A DNA stretch of 64,000 nt from Ciona savignyi. Taxonomy: Eukaryota > Chordata > Ascidiacea > Phlebobranchia > Cionidae. Positions 54,101 to 64,000 of the stretch are shown here, piece by piece. A program made the translations under genes and the position numbers. Under the pieces are notes generated by a model that did no database searches, had not been told where the DNA came from, and saw only the letters and a program-made list of their open reading frames with translations. How positions within the stretch are numbered: the first letter of the stretch is position 1; every line of letters begins with the position of its first letter. Location: contig CH002721.1 of the NCBI GenBank assembly GCA_000149265.1, positions 575,974-639,973 of the forward strand. Direction: 5' to 3'.

Positions 54101-56483
54101 GCTAGAATTACCTTACTAGACCATTTAATCCCTTTGAAAAACGGCAACCCAAAGCAGAGCCATATAAAGCACCAGATCTGATCTTAGACTCCCAAGATTT
54201 TGTATACCGGAAGATATTCCAAGAACACCGAACCTGGGAAGTACAATTAATTTAAACTCTATATTCACAACATATTTTGCAATACTTACAACCAGAACTC
54301 CTCTGCCGCCGAGACACGGTGAGCCGAAGATGATATATTATGTGTGATATTGACTGAACTGCTGAACTGAACGCAGTTCTCAGTATTCCAATGATTCCCA
54401 CAAGTTGACCAAGGCAGGTTCAGAGAGCAGCTTGATACCATGTACTTTATAATCCACACCAAAAGAGTCATGTAGGTTGAACTAACATACGCACTTGTAA
54501 CAAATTGAGCAAAACCTATACCTGTGTATATAGATTTACGTTAAAATGATTACATGAAATCTTAATAAATAAATATAAAATTTAGCAACATTTTTACCGC
54601 ATTTTAAAGGCTGGTTTAACAGGTTGTAATCAAGAAGTAGCACAGAGGACTAAATTTAGCCTAAAAAGTCTTAAGATTGGTCGACATTTTTTCGAATAAT
54701 TTGACATGTTCCCGATAGTATAATTTGATTGAATAAATTATATTTCTTTAAAAACTAACTACGCCCAATGTTTAAAAAAGAATTAAACATTCAAGAAGTA
54801 TTGAAAGTGGTTGCGTTGTAACGGGGTGTGTTCGTAAGGGCTTAAGTTCTCAATAAATCAAATGTACGTAGATTAGTCGTACGGGGGTTATAGTGGTAAA
54901 TTGATTCTGTTGTAAAAAAGGTTAAAATGCGATTTAGTTAAACGGCTTTAAGCCCAAAAGCTGTTCATTTGTCAGGGGTTGGTTGTAAAGGTGTTTCGTT
55001 GCAAGACGTTCATTTGTAAAGTGATTCAGTTGTAAAAAAATATTAAACTACAAGAGGTTTAAAAGTATTTAATTTAAAAACATTTAAAGTATGGTTTATT
55101 GAAAGGGGTTCAATTTTAAAGGTGATAAGTTGTTACGAAACCAATAAAATTGAATTTTTACCTTTGAAAATAGGAATCGTGTCCCAAGATTTCATAACTC
55201 CACCTCGAACGCGCTGTCCGAATGAAGTTTCGAGCAACATCATAGGAATCCCCAGTAGAAGGGTGAAGAGAACATAGGGAACTAGAAAGGCACCTGTATA
55301 CAAATAACAAACTACTTGTACACCGGTAGCATTTGCCTTTCTCCAAATTTGATTTAAAGCCAACCTAATCAAATGAAGGAAGTACACATACAGATAAAAC
55401 AGTAATTCTTAAAGAATGACTTAAAGGATGTACACTTTATGAAATAATTGGAACCAACGAAAAAACATTAATATCTACAAGTGAATTATGTGGAAATGTT
55501 TACACAAAAGTCACGCAACAAAAAAAGGGATTCTAATGATCGCCAGCGTGTTATTACGTTGCTGTTGAATAAATACTCCTCGCTAGTTAGTCAATTATTT
55601 CCCTTGGCAGGCCACTTCTTGCACCTTGCCAGGCCCGGTGCTAGGAACCGCGGGGCCCAATTAGAAATGTGATGGCGGGGCCCCTACTCTTCATACCAAA
55701 ATTTATGGGTGTTTATATATCATAAAATACATACCAGTACATACAAACTACAAAAATAGACATTTAATACTTGCTATAAAACAAATTAAAGGCAATGTTG
55801 ATGCCTATTTACGATATACCGGTATTTTTTTACTTCCAAACATATATATATATATATTGCTTAGCAACCATATTCATTATGACGTAACAGGCAGACACAG
55901 AAATATAAATTTGACTTAGTTACGATGCATAACAAATTGATATTATGAGAAAGAATATTATTTCACTTTTTATTTTACGTTTCAGTAGTATTTTAAACCT
56001 AGTAATACAGAAAAACCCCCGCTAGCGCGGGGCCCCTTCAAGGTGCGGGGCCCAATTTGATCTAATCGGTCAAATCGGCCTAAAACCGGCCCTGCACCTT
56101 GCATGAGTGTAGTGCAATGACGGGCGAGACGGAAACAGTAATTATTACTGTCTGAATCACATACAATATACTGCAAGAGTTTGATAGGTTGGCACGGAAT
56201 AGATGTCAACTGCTCTTTTAATAACGCTTTGGCGATTTACCATTGATGGGAAAAAAGATGTTTATCCTTATCTGACACATAAACCGTCCTACAATTTATA
56301 ACTTTGAGTTATATATATACAGATACAACGAATTAGTCTCATTGAAAACTTACCACCACCATTCTCAAAGCACAAGTACGGAAATCTCCACAGGTTTCCG
56401 AGACCAACGGAATAACCAACTGCTGAAAAGAGAAAGTCGATTGATCTTCCCCAAGTTTCCCGAGAGAAACTATTCTCAGACAT
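51121..56483 (-). CDS. SLC6: SLC6 family Na+/Cl- coupled transporter, 12 exons, frameshift in TM4 exon
   Basis: Exons 56483-56354, 55293-55162, 54521-54290, 54233-54112, 54059-53925, 53632-53529, 53472-53379, 53040-52897, 52641-52504, 52167-51961, 51887-51720, 51195-51121. About 560 residues with the 12-TM SLC6 fold. Visible marks: [12 protein letters not shown] in TM1; [10 protein letters not shown] with NIT/NIS glycosylation sites in the large extracellular loop; chloride-site residues Tyr (VPY, TM2), Gln and Ser (ATQVGYS, TM6), Asn and Ser (NAMTS, TM7); GFDSQ in TM8. TM1 has Gly, not Asp, at the monoamine position, so an amino-acid-type substrate (GABA, glycine, taurine or similar) is likely. 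Only 8 residues precede RETW, so an upstream exon may be missing. The TM4 exon has one base too many (see that entry). All other exons are intact. Confidence 0.93.
51351..51650 (-). mobile_element. SINE family A fragments in SLC6 intron 11
   Basis: 51351-51420 has the head (agtttcgaatctacaaccc, gcactaataacccaccaat) and 51530-51640 a decayed body (atgtttatccgg, agttattgcagtg). Together they look like an old, rearranged copy. Confidence 0.4.
51720..51887 (-). CDS. SLC6: SLC6 exon 11: TM12
   Basis: 56 codons: [20 protein letters not shown] then PPWAQ and [13 protein letters not shown]. YxYPxWA and IPGY mark the last transmembrane segment. Acceptor TTTTCCCAG, donor GTAAAG, phase 0. Confidence 0.93.
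51961..52167 (-). CDS. SLC6: SLC6 exon 10: TM10 and TM11
   Basis: 69 codons: [17 protein letters not shown] then [20 protein letters not shown] and [23 protein letters not shown] and CWKFVSP are family signatures. Acceptor GTCTTGTAG, donor GTGAGA, phase 0. Confidence 0.94.
52504..52641 (-). CDS. SLC6: SLC6 exon 9: TM9
   Basis: 46 codons: [20 protein letters not shown] then [16 protein letters not shown], in the place of FxxVEGxxTAxxDExPxLR and the TM9 helix. Acceptor TTGTCTACAG, donor GTACAT, phase 0. More diverged than its neighbours. Confidence 0.88.
52897..53040 (-). CDS. SLC6: SLC6 exon 8: extracellular loop 4 and TM8
   Basis: 48 codons: [20 protein letters not shown] then LLMLGFDSQ. 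SGPGLxFIAYP is a family hallmark, and Asp and Ser of GFDSQ belong to the Na2 site. Acceptor TCTATTAG, donor GTAGCC, phase 0. Confidence 0.94.
53053..53332 (-). mobile_element. SINE family A inside SLC6 intron 7
   Basis: On the plus strand, tail to head: tgtttatccccgtgaaacc, acacacggtcaatcgtcag, gggttaacggagctattg, acacacgttcctttaattt, ctagataccagtttcgccc, gccagactaaccggccg. It is inserted antisense-to-sense with the host gene and does not touch the splice sites. Confidence 0.8.
53379..53472 (-). CDS. SLC6: SLC6 exon 7: TM7
   Basis: One base plus 31 codons: [20 protein letters not shown] then [16 protein letters not shown] carries the TM7 Asn and Ser of the sodium/chloride sites. Acceptor TTTTCAACAG, donor GTAATC. 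Confidence 0.92.
53529..53632 (-). CDS. SLC6: SLC6 exon 6: TM6
   Basis: 34 codons plus two bases: [20 protein letters not shown] then [12 protein letters not shown]. Gln and Ser of ATQVGYS are the TM6 chloride ligands. YSTGIGVG replaces the common FSYGLGLG, a change in the unwound substrate-binding stretch. Acceptor TTATCTAG, donor GTAGGA. Confidence 0.92.
53925..54059 (-). CDS. SLC6: SLC6 exon 5: TM5 and loop
   Basis: 45 codons: [20 protein letters not shown] then [19 protein letters not shown], matching the family's TxxxPY..LxxRGxTLPGAxxGIxFYLxP. Acceptor GATTTTCAG, donor GTGGAT, phase 0. Confidence 0.92.
54112..54233 (-). pseudogene. SLC6: SLC6 exon 4: TM4, +1 frameshift and premature stop
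   Basis: Incoming phase 2 and outgoing phase 0 require a length of 1 modulo 3, but the exon is 122 bp (2 modulo 3). The first part reads [20 protein letters not shown] then [12 protein letters not shown] as expected, then hits TAA at 54125-54127. After a one-base shift at a run of five T (54137-54141) it reads KGIKWSSK, the conserved end of the TM4 loop, up to a good GTAATT donor. Either a sequencing or assembly error in the homopolymer, or a real null allele. Confidence 0.85.
54290..54521 (-). CDS. SLC6: SLC6 exon 3: TM3 and extracellular loop 2
   Basis: [20 protein letters not shown] then [14 protein letters not shown], holding the conserved disulfide pair, and NIT and NIS glycosylation sites. 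It ends SAAEEFW with a split leucine codon. Acceptor TATACACAG, donor GTAAGT, phase 2. Confidence 0.93.
54890..55135. repeat. Decayed minisatellite related to 3470-3733
   Basis: Degenerate ~15 bp units of the form ggttcagttgtaaag (gttcatttgtaaagtgattc, ggggttcaattttaaagg) in SLC6 intron 2. Same unit as the minisatellite at 3.5 kb. Confidence 0.55.
55162..55293 (-). CDS. SLC6: SLC6 exon 2: TM2 and first intracellular loop
   Basis: [20 protein letters not shown] then LETSFGQ and PIFKG. The Tyr in VPY is a chloride ligand in the family. Acceptor TTTGTATACAG, donor GTAAAA, phase 1 on both sides. FGQRVRGGV replaces the more usual LGQ..SxGG. Confidence 0.92.
56354..56483 (-). CDS. SLC6: SLC6 exon 1: N terminus and TM1
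   Basis: ATG at 56483, [19 protein letters not shown] then [20 protein letters not shown], donor GTAAGT, phase 1. RETWG..DFLF is the family's first conserved block. Most SLC6 proteins have 30-60 residues before it. The frame is open a little further upstream without an ATG, so a preceding exon is possible. Confidence 0.9.
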
Positions 56484-56525
56484 CACGATTTTTGTGAAAA
56501 AGGTCAAAAGAAACAAATTTGTCAC

Positions 56526-57540
56526 TGCCTAACAACGTTTCTTGAGGTAATTTACGTAATACCACCACGCTGCAAAGGTATAGATAATTGTTTTGGATTA
56601 AACGGAAAAACATACATATTTTAAAAGTACATTGTTGACCATGGTGAATGCTGTGACGATTATAGGGTCTTGCTGTATGAGATAATGGTGTTCATTTGCC
56701 GAGTAGCTAATCTTACATCGGTTCCTCCTTCTCGTTTTCAAGATAGCTTAACTGCAAGAGCATTTGAGTAGTATAGTCTCTGGTCATGAGTTCGTTTTAC
56801 ATTTTTGCCAATGCACCTATAACTAGGTGAAAACTGCGGAGCGTGTTGGGTTCCCTTTGCCGACTGCCTCCTCCCTGGCCTGAGGCTTTTTAGGTATACA
56901 CTGATCAAATTCCAAACATATTTAGTTATTACCCGTCTACTATAGTCACAAATTTTTACCTTATTATCCACCGGTTATATTACTCTTAATGGCGCAATGG
57001 CATTCTTCCTATGATAGAATAATAATGTTTATTCACTGTGTAAATGGAAGAACACGAGGGCGATATAACGCGGGCTATCTCCAGACTACCTTGAACCGAC
57101 AACCCTTCTGCTGAAAGGTGCCAAACTAATCCACTCAAAGGTTTGATCGAACTATTTAATATAATATGTTACTATGTGAAAAAAAATAAAACTAAAACTA
57201 GGGAATCTTAGTGGGCAACATAAAATTGACAGTTATCATGCATTACAAAATAACTCAAGCGATTTGAATTGTGAGAACTAAAAGACAATTTAAAACACAG
57301 GAAATTATTTAATGCATTACTGGTATCAAAGTTAAACTGTGCATTTGTCACATCCCGCCAATATTGTCAAGTTTCAAACCGACTTGACCACGCCTTTTAT
57401 AAGTGTCTAGTAAAATCTGCCACAATTATGATTAACGAACAAATCTTAATTTTTGAGGTATCACCATGTGGCAGCGCTCTGCTTTAGACGAGTTTTGATC
57501 CGGGTAAAGACAAGGTGTAGCATAGGTAAAGTATTTATGG
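56526..57540. other. Region upstream of SLC6 exon 1
   Basis: No further SLC6 exon was recognised. 57020-57130 is a decayed SINE-like stretch on the minus strand (gtttattcactgtgtaaatgg, ccttctgctgaaaggtg). The promoter would be expected here. Confidence 0.4.
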
Positions 57541-59393
57541 GTCCCAATTGAAAAATTGGGACACATATTGTTTTTGTCCGTTTTTTTTTGTCAAAGGTTT
57601 GACAGGCATGGTATGTCGCCCCGACATCTACCAGAAGGAATAATGGAATCGTTACGAAACTTGGCCATTTGTTAGACAACATGGTCTAGATATGCAGAAA
57701 CCAAAATTTTTAGTGATAAATCAAGGGGATTTCCCCTGGGAGGTTAAAAACCAAAACGGTATTTTTTATGAAAAATTTACCTTTTTGTGGCATAGCGCTT
57801 AAACGGCTGCTCCAATTTAATTAAGATTTGGTAAAATGTAAGTGCATTAGGCCCTGAATTAACACTTGAAAATAATAAAAAATTTACCTAGTGAAACACC
57901 CTAAAAAATAAGATTTTGTTCTCAAATCATGATTGTGACAGGCATGGCATGTCGCCCCGACATCTACCAGAAGAAATAATGGAATCGTAATGAAACTTAG
58001 CCATTTGTTAGACAAGATGGTCTAGATATGCAGATACCAAAATTTTGGGTGATAAATCAAGGGGAATTCCCCTGGGAGGTTAAAAACCAAAACGGTATTT
58101 TTTTATGAAAAATTTACCTTTTTGTGGCATAGCGCTTAAACGGCTGCTTTAATTTGAATAAGATTTGGTGGAATGTAAGTGCATTAGGCACTGATTTAAC
58201 ACTTGGAAGAAATAAAAAATTAACCTGGGGAAATACCCTAAAAATAAGATTTTGTTCTCAAATCATGATTGTGACAGGCATGGCTTGTCGCCCCACATCT
58301 ACCAGAAGAAATAATGGAATCGCAATGAAAATTGGACATTTTTTAGACAACATGGTTTACATATGCAGAAACCAAAATTTTGGGTGATAAATCAAGGGGA
58401 ATTCCCCTGGGAGGTTAAAAACCAAAATGGTATTTTTTATGAAAAATTTACCTTTTTGTGGCATAGCGCTTGAACGGCTGTTACAATTTGAATGAGATTT
58501 CGTGGAATGTAAGTGCATTAGTCACTGATTTAACACTTTTAGAAGAAATAATAAAATTACCTAGGGAAATACCCTAAAAATAGGATCTGTTCTCAAATCA
58601 TGATTGTGACAAGCATGTCATGTCGCCCCGACATTTACCAAAAGGAGTAATGGAATCGCAATCAAACTTATGTATTTGTTAGACAACATGAGTTTAGATA
58701 TGCAGAAACCAAAATTTTGGGTAATAAATCCAGGGGAATTCCCATAAGACGTTAAAAACCAAAACGTTTTTTTTCTAATAAATTAGCTTTTGGGGACATA
58801 GAGCTTGAACGGCTGCTCTAATTTTGATCAGATTCGGTGAAATGTCAGACCATTAGACACTCTGTGCCAATTAAAAAAAATAAAACATTTACTTAGGGTA
58901 ATTTCCTTGAAAACGAAGATATGTTCCTGAATTACGATTGTAACAGACATGCCATATCGCACTGACATCTCTAATAAGCAGTATACAAATCAGATTAAAA
59001 AAAGAATGGCTCCATAACATGAGTCACTTATAAAAACAGAAACTTATCTACTAAACCCAGTGGAATTTCCTGAAACCCTTAAAAAATAAATCGGGCTGTT
59101 TTGGAAATTTAGCCTTATTTCACTATAGCGCTTGACAAGAAGCTATAATTTAAAATATTTGTGGTGAAATGTCCGTAAATTTTAGACGTTTATCTTTTAT
59201 TTAACTGCACATGTAAAATAAGTTTGGTTGGTTAACTATGGGACCCATGCGTTTATGCTTGCAGAAACAAACTACATACTCGGTGTATAAAATACAAATT
59301 GTGGTTAGGGACCCTGTAGCATGAATATATGACATACAACATGTGTTTTACAAATAGTGGTGGTTAAACACGTGGTTGACACTTTCTAGTTTA
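57541..59393 (+). repeat. Foldback left arm: five ~335 bp tandem units
   Basis: The motif gacaggcatggcatgtcgcc (or close variants) recurs at 57601, 57937, 58273, 58608 and 58942, spacings 336, 336, 335 and 334. Units share ccagaagaaataatggaatc, caaggggaattcccctgg and ggcatagcgcttaaacgg. Similarity falls toward the core: the outer three are very close and the fifth is strongly diverged. Confidence 0.9.
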
Positions 59394-60619
59394 TTGGGTA
59401 TTTAATCAAGGTGCAAGAGCGCTGTACACACATTGGGCATAGCTTAGGTAGGTAGAGGTTAAGTTGGTACAGGTATAGGTTAAGTAGGTAGAGTTAAAGC
59501 CTGAGAGGGCAGCTAGCCCAAGGGAGGACAAGCCAAAATGCTCTCTGATAATACGAAATCTCATACAGTTTATATAAGACACATAACAGGAAACACATGT
59601 TTGTATACACGAGGCGTGGACGACGTTAAACAGAAAACTCGCGGGAAATAATTCATCGACTGATCTGTCGAAAACAGGAAATTAATCGCGACTTCTCATG
59701 CACAAAATCTGGACACATGGCATAACGAATTAATGATTAAAACACATAGTAATACAATTATAAACTCGTGTGGGATTCCCACAACCCTGTGTATTTTTTT
59801 TCTTTATTTATTGATTTCTGCACATCTAACCCATTTTGTCCAACAAATGACAAAATTTTACCGCGATTCCGTGATTTGCAATGCATGTCAAGCGTTTAAT
59901 GAAAAGAATGGCGGACAAACGCCCTTATTTTTCTATACAGCACACAGCAATATTTGAATTTATTTTATGTTTCTACAACTTTGAAAGGTAGAGTTAAAAG
60001 TTATTTTCATTCACGAAACATCGGTGCCGAAAATGGGGTACACCTGGATTGTTTAAGATAAATACACCACACAATCATCCGATTGTGATGTTATGAAAAA
60101 GTAAAAAAAAAATTAACTGTTATTAACTATGCTTACAAATCCGTGTGGTGGAAATGTCACTAGTTGTACTAGTATGTTATTTGCCTTTATAATTCCTTAA
60201 CATTCTGACCCGCATTACAATCGAAAGGTTGCAGGTGCGGAACTGGTCGCTAGCTAGTCGGTTCTGTCCTTGGGCAAGGCACTTTACGGAAATTGCCCGA
60301 ACCCAGCGGATTAAAGGGTTCTACCAAATTGAAGGAACGTGTCCATCACACACTGACAGCAATAGCTCCGGTAACCGGATATTGGGCGCGAGGTGATCTG
60401 ACAATTGCCCGTGTGTTAACCCCCTTTATTGGTTTTCCCATTCACTAGGATAAACCTGAATGTCCTATCCTAAATTATATAAAAATATACAGCTGTACTA
60501 CGTGCATTGTTCGTTAATTTGACAGGCATATTGAAACGGTGCCTAAAACTACATTTTCCCGTAAATATCCTGTACATAAAGAAGTATTATTTACGTACAA
60601 ATATTTCAGTTACATAAAT
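59394..60619. other. Foldback core
   Basis: Contains a short (aggttaagtaggtag) tract near 59450-59490, a degenerate fragment in right-arm orientation (59812-59935, with caacaaatgacaaaattt and tgtcaagcgttt), and a SINE (60205-60470). No transposase or other gene was recognised. Confidence 0.6.
60205..60470 (+). mobile_element. SINE family A inside the foldback core
   Basis: gaaaggttgcaggtgcgg, ctggtcgctagctagtcgg, ttgaaggaacgtgtcc, caatagctccggtaaccgg, gcgcgaggtgatctgac, ttttcccattcactagg. The first part of the head is decayed. Confidence 0.75.
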
Positions 60620-62671
60620 TAAACTAGAGAGTGTTTAACCACCACTATTTGTAAAACACATGTTGTATGCCATATATTAATGCTATAGGGTCCCAAACCA
60701 CATTTTGTATTTTATACACTGAGTATGTAGTTTTTGTTTCTGCAAGCATAAACGCATGGGTCCCATAGTTATCAAACCAAACTTCTTCTCCATGTGTAGG
60801 TAAAAAATAACAATCGTGGTAGATTTACGAAGGTTTCACCACAAATGTTTTAAATTAAAGCATTTTTTTAAGTGCTGTATTGAAATAATGCTAAATACCT
60901 AAAACAGCCCGATTTAGTTTTTGATGGCTTCGGGGAATTCCCCATGGGCTTGTAGCGGCTGCTTATTGAACTTATAAATTATTAGTTTTTATAAGGTAGA
61001 CGAGTAGCGGTTTTATTTTATTATTACAGTTTGACTCCGATAACTTAACGGTACAATTACAATAATACATGAGCATAACCGACTACGTAGTTTTATAAAT
61101 GGGGACGGGCTGTAGGGTACGTTAAGCGTATTCCCGCCCTCGAGAGCACCAGAGCCTAGCTAGGCTATACAGACTGTGAATTTGAAACACAGTGCTGTAA
61201 GCCTAGACATCTCCGTGTCTGTCTCTCTCTGATGAAATGGAGTCTTTTATACGCGATTTTGCTCCAAGGAAAAAGTGCGATGGAGAATATCTAAAACACA
61301 AACAATAGATTATTTTTGCGCTAGATACAATGGTAATTAAATGCGCACTGGATTTAAACGTTTACGTAAGTCGCGTTGAATTACATCGTGAATTTAGACC
61401 GTCCTTCGTCATTTAGCGATTTCTTTTGTTCCTTGTAGTTTTCTTGGAACGATCTCGCCAACAGCCAATTATGTTGGTACGACAGGCTTAGTTCATAAGT
61501 TTCTGTTTTTACATATGTGGGTCATGTTATCTAACAATTCTTAAAGTTTTAATCCAATTTGACGAATCCTTGTTGGAGATGTCAATGTAATGTGGCATGC
61601 TGGTCACAATCATGAGTCAGGAACATATCTTCGTTTTTAAGGGAGTTACCCTAAGTTTAGCGGAGTTACCCTAAGTTGACACATGGTGGCTAACGATCCA
61701 GCATTCCACCAAATCTAATCAAAATTAGAGCAACCGTTCAAACGCTATGGCCCGAAAAGCTATTTTTTAGGAAAATAACCGTTTTGGATTTTAACGTCTC
61801 AGGGGAATTCCCCTAGATTTATCACCCACAATTTTTCTACTGCGTATTTAGACTATGTTGTCTAACAAATGACTAAGTTTTGTTACTATTTCATTATTCC
61901 TTCTGGTAAATGTCAGGGCGTCATGCCATGCCTGCCACAATCATGATTTGAAAACAAAAACTTTTTTTAGGGTATTTCCCTAGATAATTTTTTTATTTTT
62001 TCGAATTTTTAAATTGGTGACTAATGTACTTACATTCCACCAAATCTAAATCAGATTGAGGCAGCCGTTTAAGCGCCATGCCAAAAAAACTAGTTTTTTT
62101 TAGAAAAATTACCGTTTTGGTGTTTAACGCCCCGGGGAATTCCCTGAACTCATTACCCAAAATTTTGGTTTCTGCATATCTAGAACATGTTGTTTAACAA
62201 ATCACCAAGTTTCATTTTATTTGCAATATTCCTTATGGTAGATGTCGGGGCGACATGTCATGCTTGTCAAAATCAAAATTTGAGAACAAAGTCTTATTTT
62301 TAGGGCATTTTCCTAGGTAATTTTTTCATTTCTTTTAAGTGTTAAATCAGTGACTAATGCACTTAGATTTTTCCAAATATGGTTGCAATTGGAGCAGGCG
62401 TTCAAGCGCTATGGCCTAAAAAGCTATTTTTTTAGAAAAAATGACCGTTTTGGTTTTCTACGTCCAAGGGGAATTCCCCTAAATTTATCACCCAAAATTT
62501 TGGTTTCTGCATATCTAGGCCATGTTGTCCAAGAAATCACCAAGTTTCATTGCGATTCCATTAACCCTTCTGGTAGATGTCGGGACGACATGCCATGCCT
62601 GTCAAGCGTTTGACGATAAAAAAGAAAAATAAACGGACATAAACAATATGTGTCCCATTTTTTCAAATGTC
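60620..62671 (-). repeat. Foldback right arm: four ~333 bp units plus an LTR insertion
   Basis: The inverted unit motif recurs at 62603, 62268, 61936 and 61605 (spacings 335, 332, 331). Excluding the 538 bp insertion plus duplication, this arm is about 335 bp shorter than the left arm, i.e. one unit fewer. The inner end (60620-60950) matches 59080-59393 closely. Confidence 0.88.
60951..61484. mobile_element. Probable solo LTR (534 bp) with 4 bp target duplication
   Basis: Starts TGTAGCGG and ends TACGACA (TG..CA), flanked by ggct at 60947-60950 and 61485-61488. Removing it and one ggct restores the sequence of the opposite foldback arm. A TATA-like tttataaat lies at 61094-61102. No second LTR or internal region is nearby, so this is a solo LTR left by recombination. 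Superfamily unknown (gypsy or BEL by duplication size). Confidence 0.7.
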
Positions 62672-64000
62672 ATCTATAAGAACGGGTTATCCACTCAGGT
62701 TAGAGCGTTCGTAACCTCGAAACAGCGTAAGTCGGGACCCTCGTAACCCGATGACCCCCTGTCTATAACTGTAGTGATTTTGCGGCCTCTGTAACATTTT
62801 TTTGCATATTATAATAAGTTTTGTTAAAATAAGCCCTAATGCATGCGCAGCATTACCTATGCCCATCAATCTGCTATAATCCCCGCACACATACCATAAG
62901 CTGCAACGCGGTCCAAATATTTTTTCAAGCGATTATCAGATACGCGTGCTGAAATACCGACAAAAATATTTGCCTGCTTGAAGCGAGGCTTCTGGCATGT
63001 ATAACGAATCAATTGAGCTGTATGTATTTTAATGCCAGTTTTAAAGCTGCAATAAAGAAACCTTTCGAGAATGAGTCTTAATAGCTGGAGAACTCAGGCC
63101 AGATTTAGTGCAACGTAAAAGCATGCCAACCAAGAACCAAATATCTTGAATCTCCACATACCTTAGCTTTTCCTATCAATCGGCTGGAAAGGCTTTGATA
63201 TCTTCCGTTTAGTATAAGCTAATATTTGATTGACACTTTATTATAAAGATAAAAGAGGTTTAATGTACACAATGAATGGGAAGTCTCTTCGAGGAGTTGG
63301 AAGGAAAATCATCAAGCGCATTAATTGGTTTTAAAACTTCCCCCTTAAATTTCTCGAAAATAAATGGGTTTCAGATATGTGCCTTGCGCAAGGCACAGAC
63401 GACTAGCAAGCGAGCATTTTTTAGTTCTGCACCCTTCGGAAGAAAGACCCAGCACTAACCCACTAAACTGTTCGGCCCGAAAACAATTATTTAATATTAC
63501 CAAAATGTGTATCATAACATCCAGTATAATTTTAAAATATTCACATTTACAATGTTCTTTATGCTGAATTGTCTGTCAGTGGTATTGATTTTAAATTGCA
63601 TTCTTACTATGAATAGACCCAGTTGATCATTCGGTGGAACGACATATCTAATGCAGAAGTATCATTACCCGGGCAATCGTCTTATTATGACCAACTACAT
63701 TTAGAGCTAATCGGTGAAACCAAGTATCCACTAGGTTAGGTTGTGCAATGATTAAGTTGCGACCCATATATATTAAACGCGACCCATATATATGGGCTAC
63801 CGATCATGGGTTCAAAACTTGACTGGATTAAAAAACGGTCAAGTACACTATGTCCCCATGTTTTCTTTTATCGTACAAATAACTGGACGTTTAAAGCAAG
63901 GTTTCAGAACTCAATATTGCAGCGAATGATATTTTATTCTAACTAATCCAGGGCATTTCCGTTGCCCGTTAACTCTATCACCTATTCAATACCCAAAACA
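62672..64000. other. Intergenic DNA with SINE fragments
   Basis: No gene recognised. 63378-63480 is a minus-strand SINE family A head (gccttgcgcaaggcacagac, acccttcggaagaaagac, cagcactaacccactaaac). 63780-63830 resembles the B-box side of SINE family B (gatcatgggttcaaaacttg). Confidence 0.5.

Larger units (their letters stand above)
57541..62671. mobile_element. 5.1 kb foldback element with tandem-repeat arms
   Basis: Two long inverted arms (57541-59393 and 60620-62671) face each other across a ~1.2 kb core. Outer ends match: on the left gggacacatattgtttttgt, and the reverse complement of aaacaatatgtgtccc on the right, each ending in a short hairpin (left gtcccaatt/aattgggac, 57541-57562). 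Each arm is a head-to-tail array of a ~335 bp unit, a layout typical of foldback (FB-like) DNA transposons. No transposase frame was found, so it is non-autonomous. No clear target-site duplication was seen. Confidence 0.85.

Noticed and set aside
59733-59957. 74-codon plus-strand ORF in the foldback core as a transposase fragment
   Set aside because: Its sequence is a degenerate copy of the arm repeat (right-arm orientation), not a transposase domain.

Overview
This is animal genomic DNA, most likely from a solitary ascidian such as Ciona. Genes are split into many short exons with GT-AG introns. tRNA-derived SINEs are frequent, and one run of 100 N (47415-47514) marks a scaffold gap. The encoded proteins are clear animal families. 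The species call is inference from gene structure, composition and repeats; no search was possible. I annotated the genes by joining conserved exons whose lengths and intron phases agree.

Four recognisable genes lie on the minus strand. From low to high coordinates: (1) the first two coding exons of a Rab28-like small GTPase (1319 down to 25; the rest is off the window); (2) a PDZRN3/PDZRN4-type E3 ubiquitin ligase (RING, TRAF-type zinc finger, PDZ domains, LNX3-homology C terminus) spread over 4613-37348 in ten recognised exons, with an 18.7 kb first intron; (3) a complete six-exon MOB3 kinase-activator gene (44498-49304); (4) a twelve-exon SLC6 Na+/Cl- coupled transporter (51121-56483) carrying a one-base frameshift in the TM4 exon. 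A possible signal-peptide exon (3928-4064), an unexplained ORF (50735-50959) and a possible mariner-like remnant (42342-42575) are weaker calls.

The window changes character along its length. 0-4 kb and 38-64 kb are AT-rich, CpG-poor and full of repeats. About 4.4-37 kb, the PDZRN gene, is CpG-rich and almost free of dispersed repeats past 9.7 kb. This fits the mosaic methylation known from Ciona, with an unmethylated PDZRN domain between methylated ones.

Repeats include two tRNA-derived SINE families, a TTAGGG-like dispersed repeat, palindromic minisatellites, hAT-like ends, and a 5.1 kb foldback element at 57541-62671. The arms of that element are tandem arrays of a ~335 bp unit, five on the left and four on the right. 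The right arm contains a probable solo LTR with a 4 bp target duplication, which the uninterrupted left arm confirms. Other items worth a second look are an identical 104 bp inverted duplication with a CRE site at the Rab28 start, an excess of perfect CRE octamers across the first 18 kb, and the missing first half of PDZ1 in the PDZRN gene.
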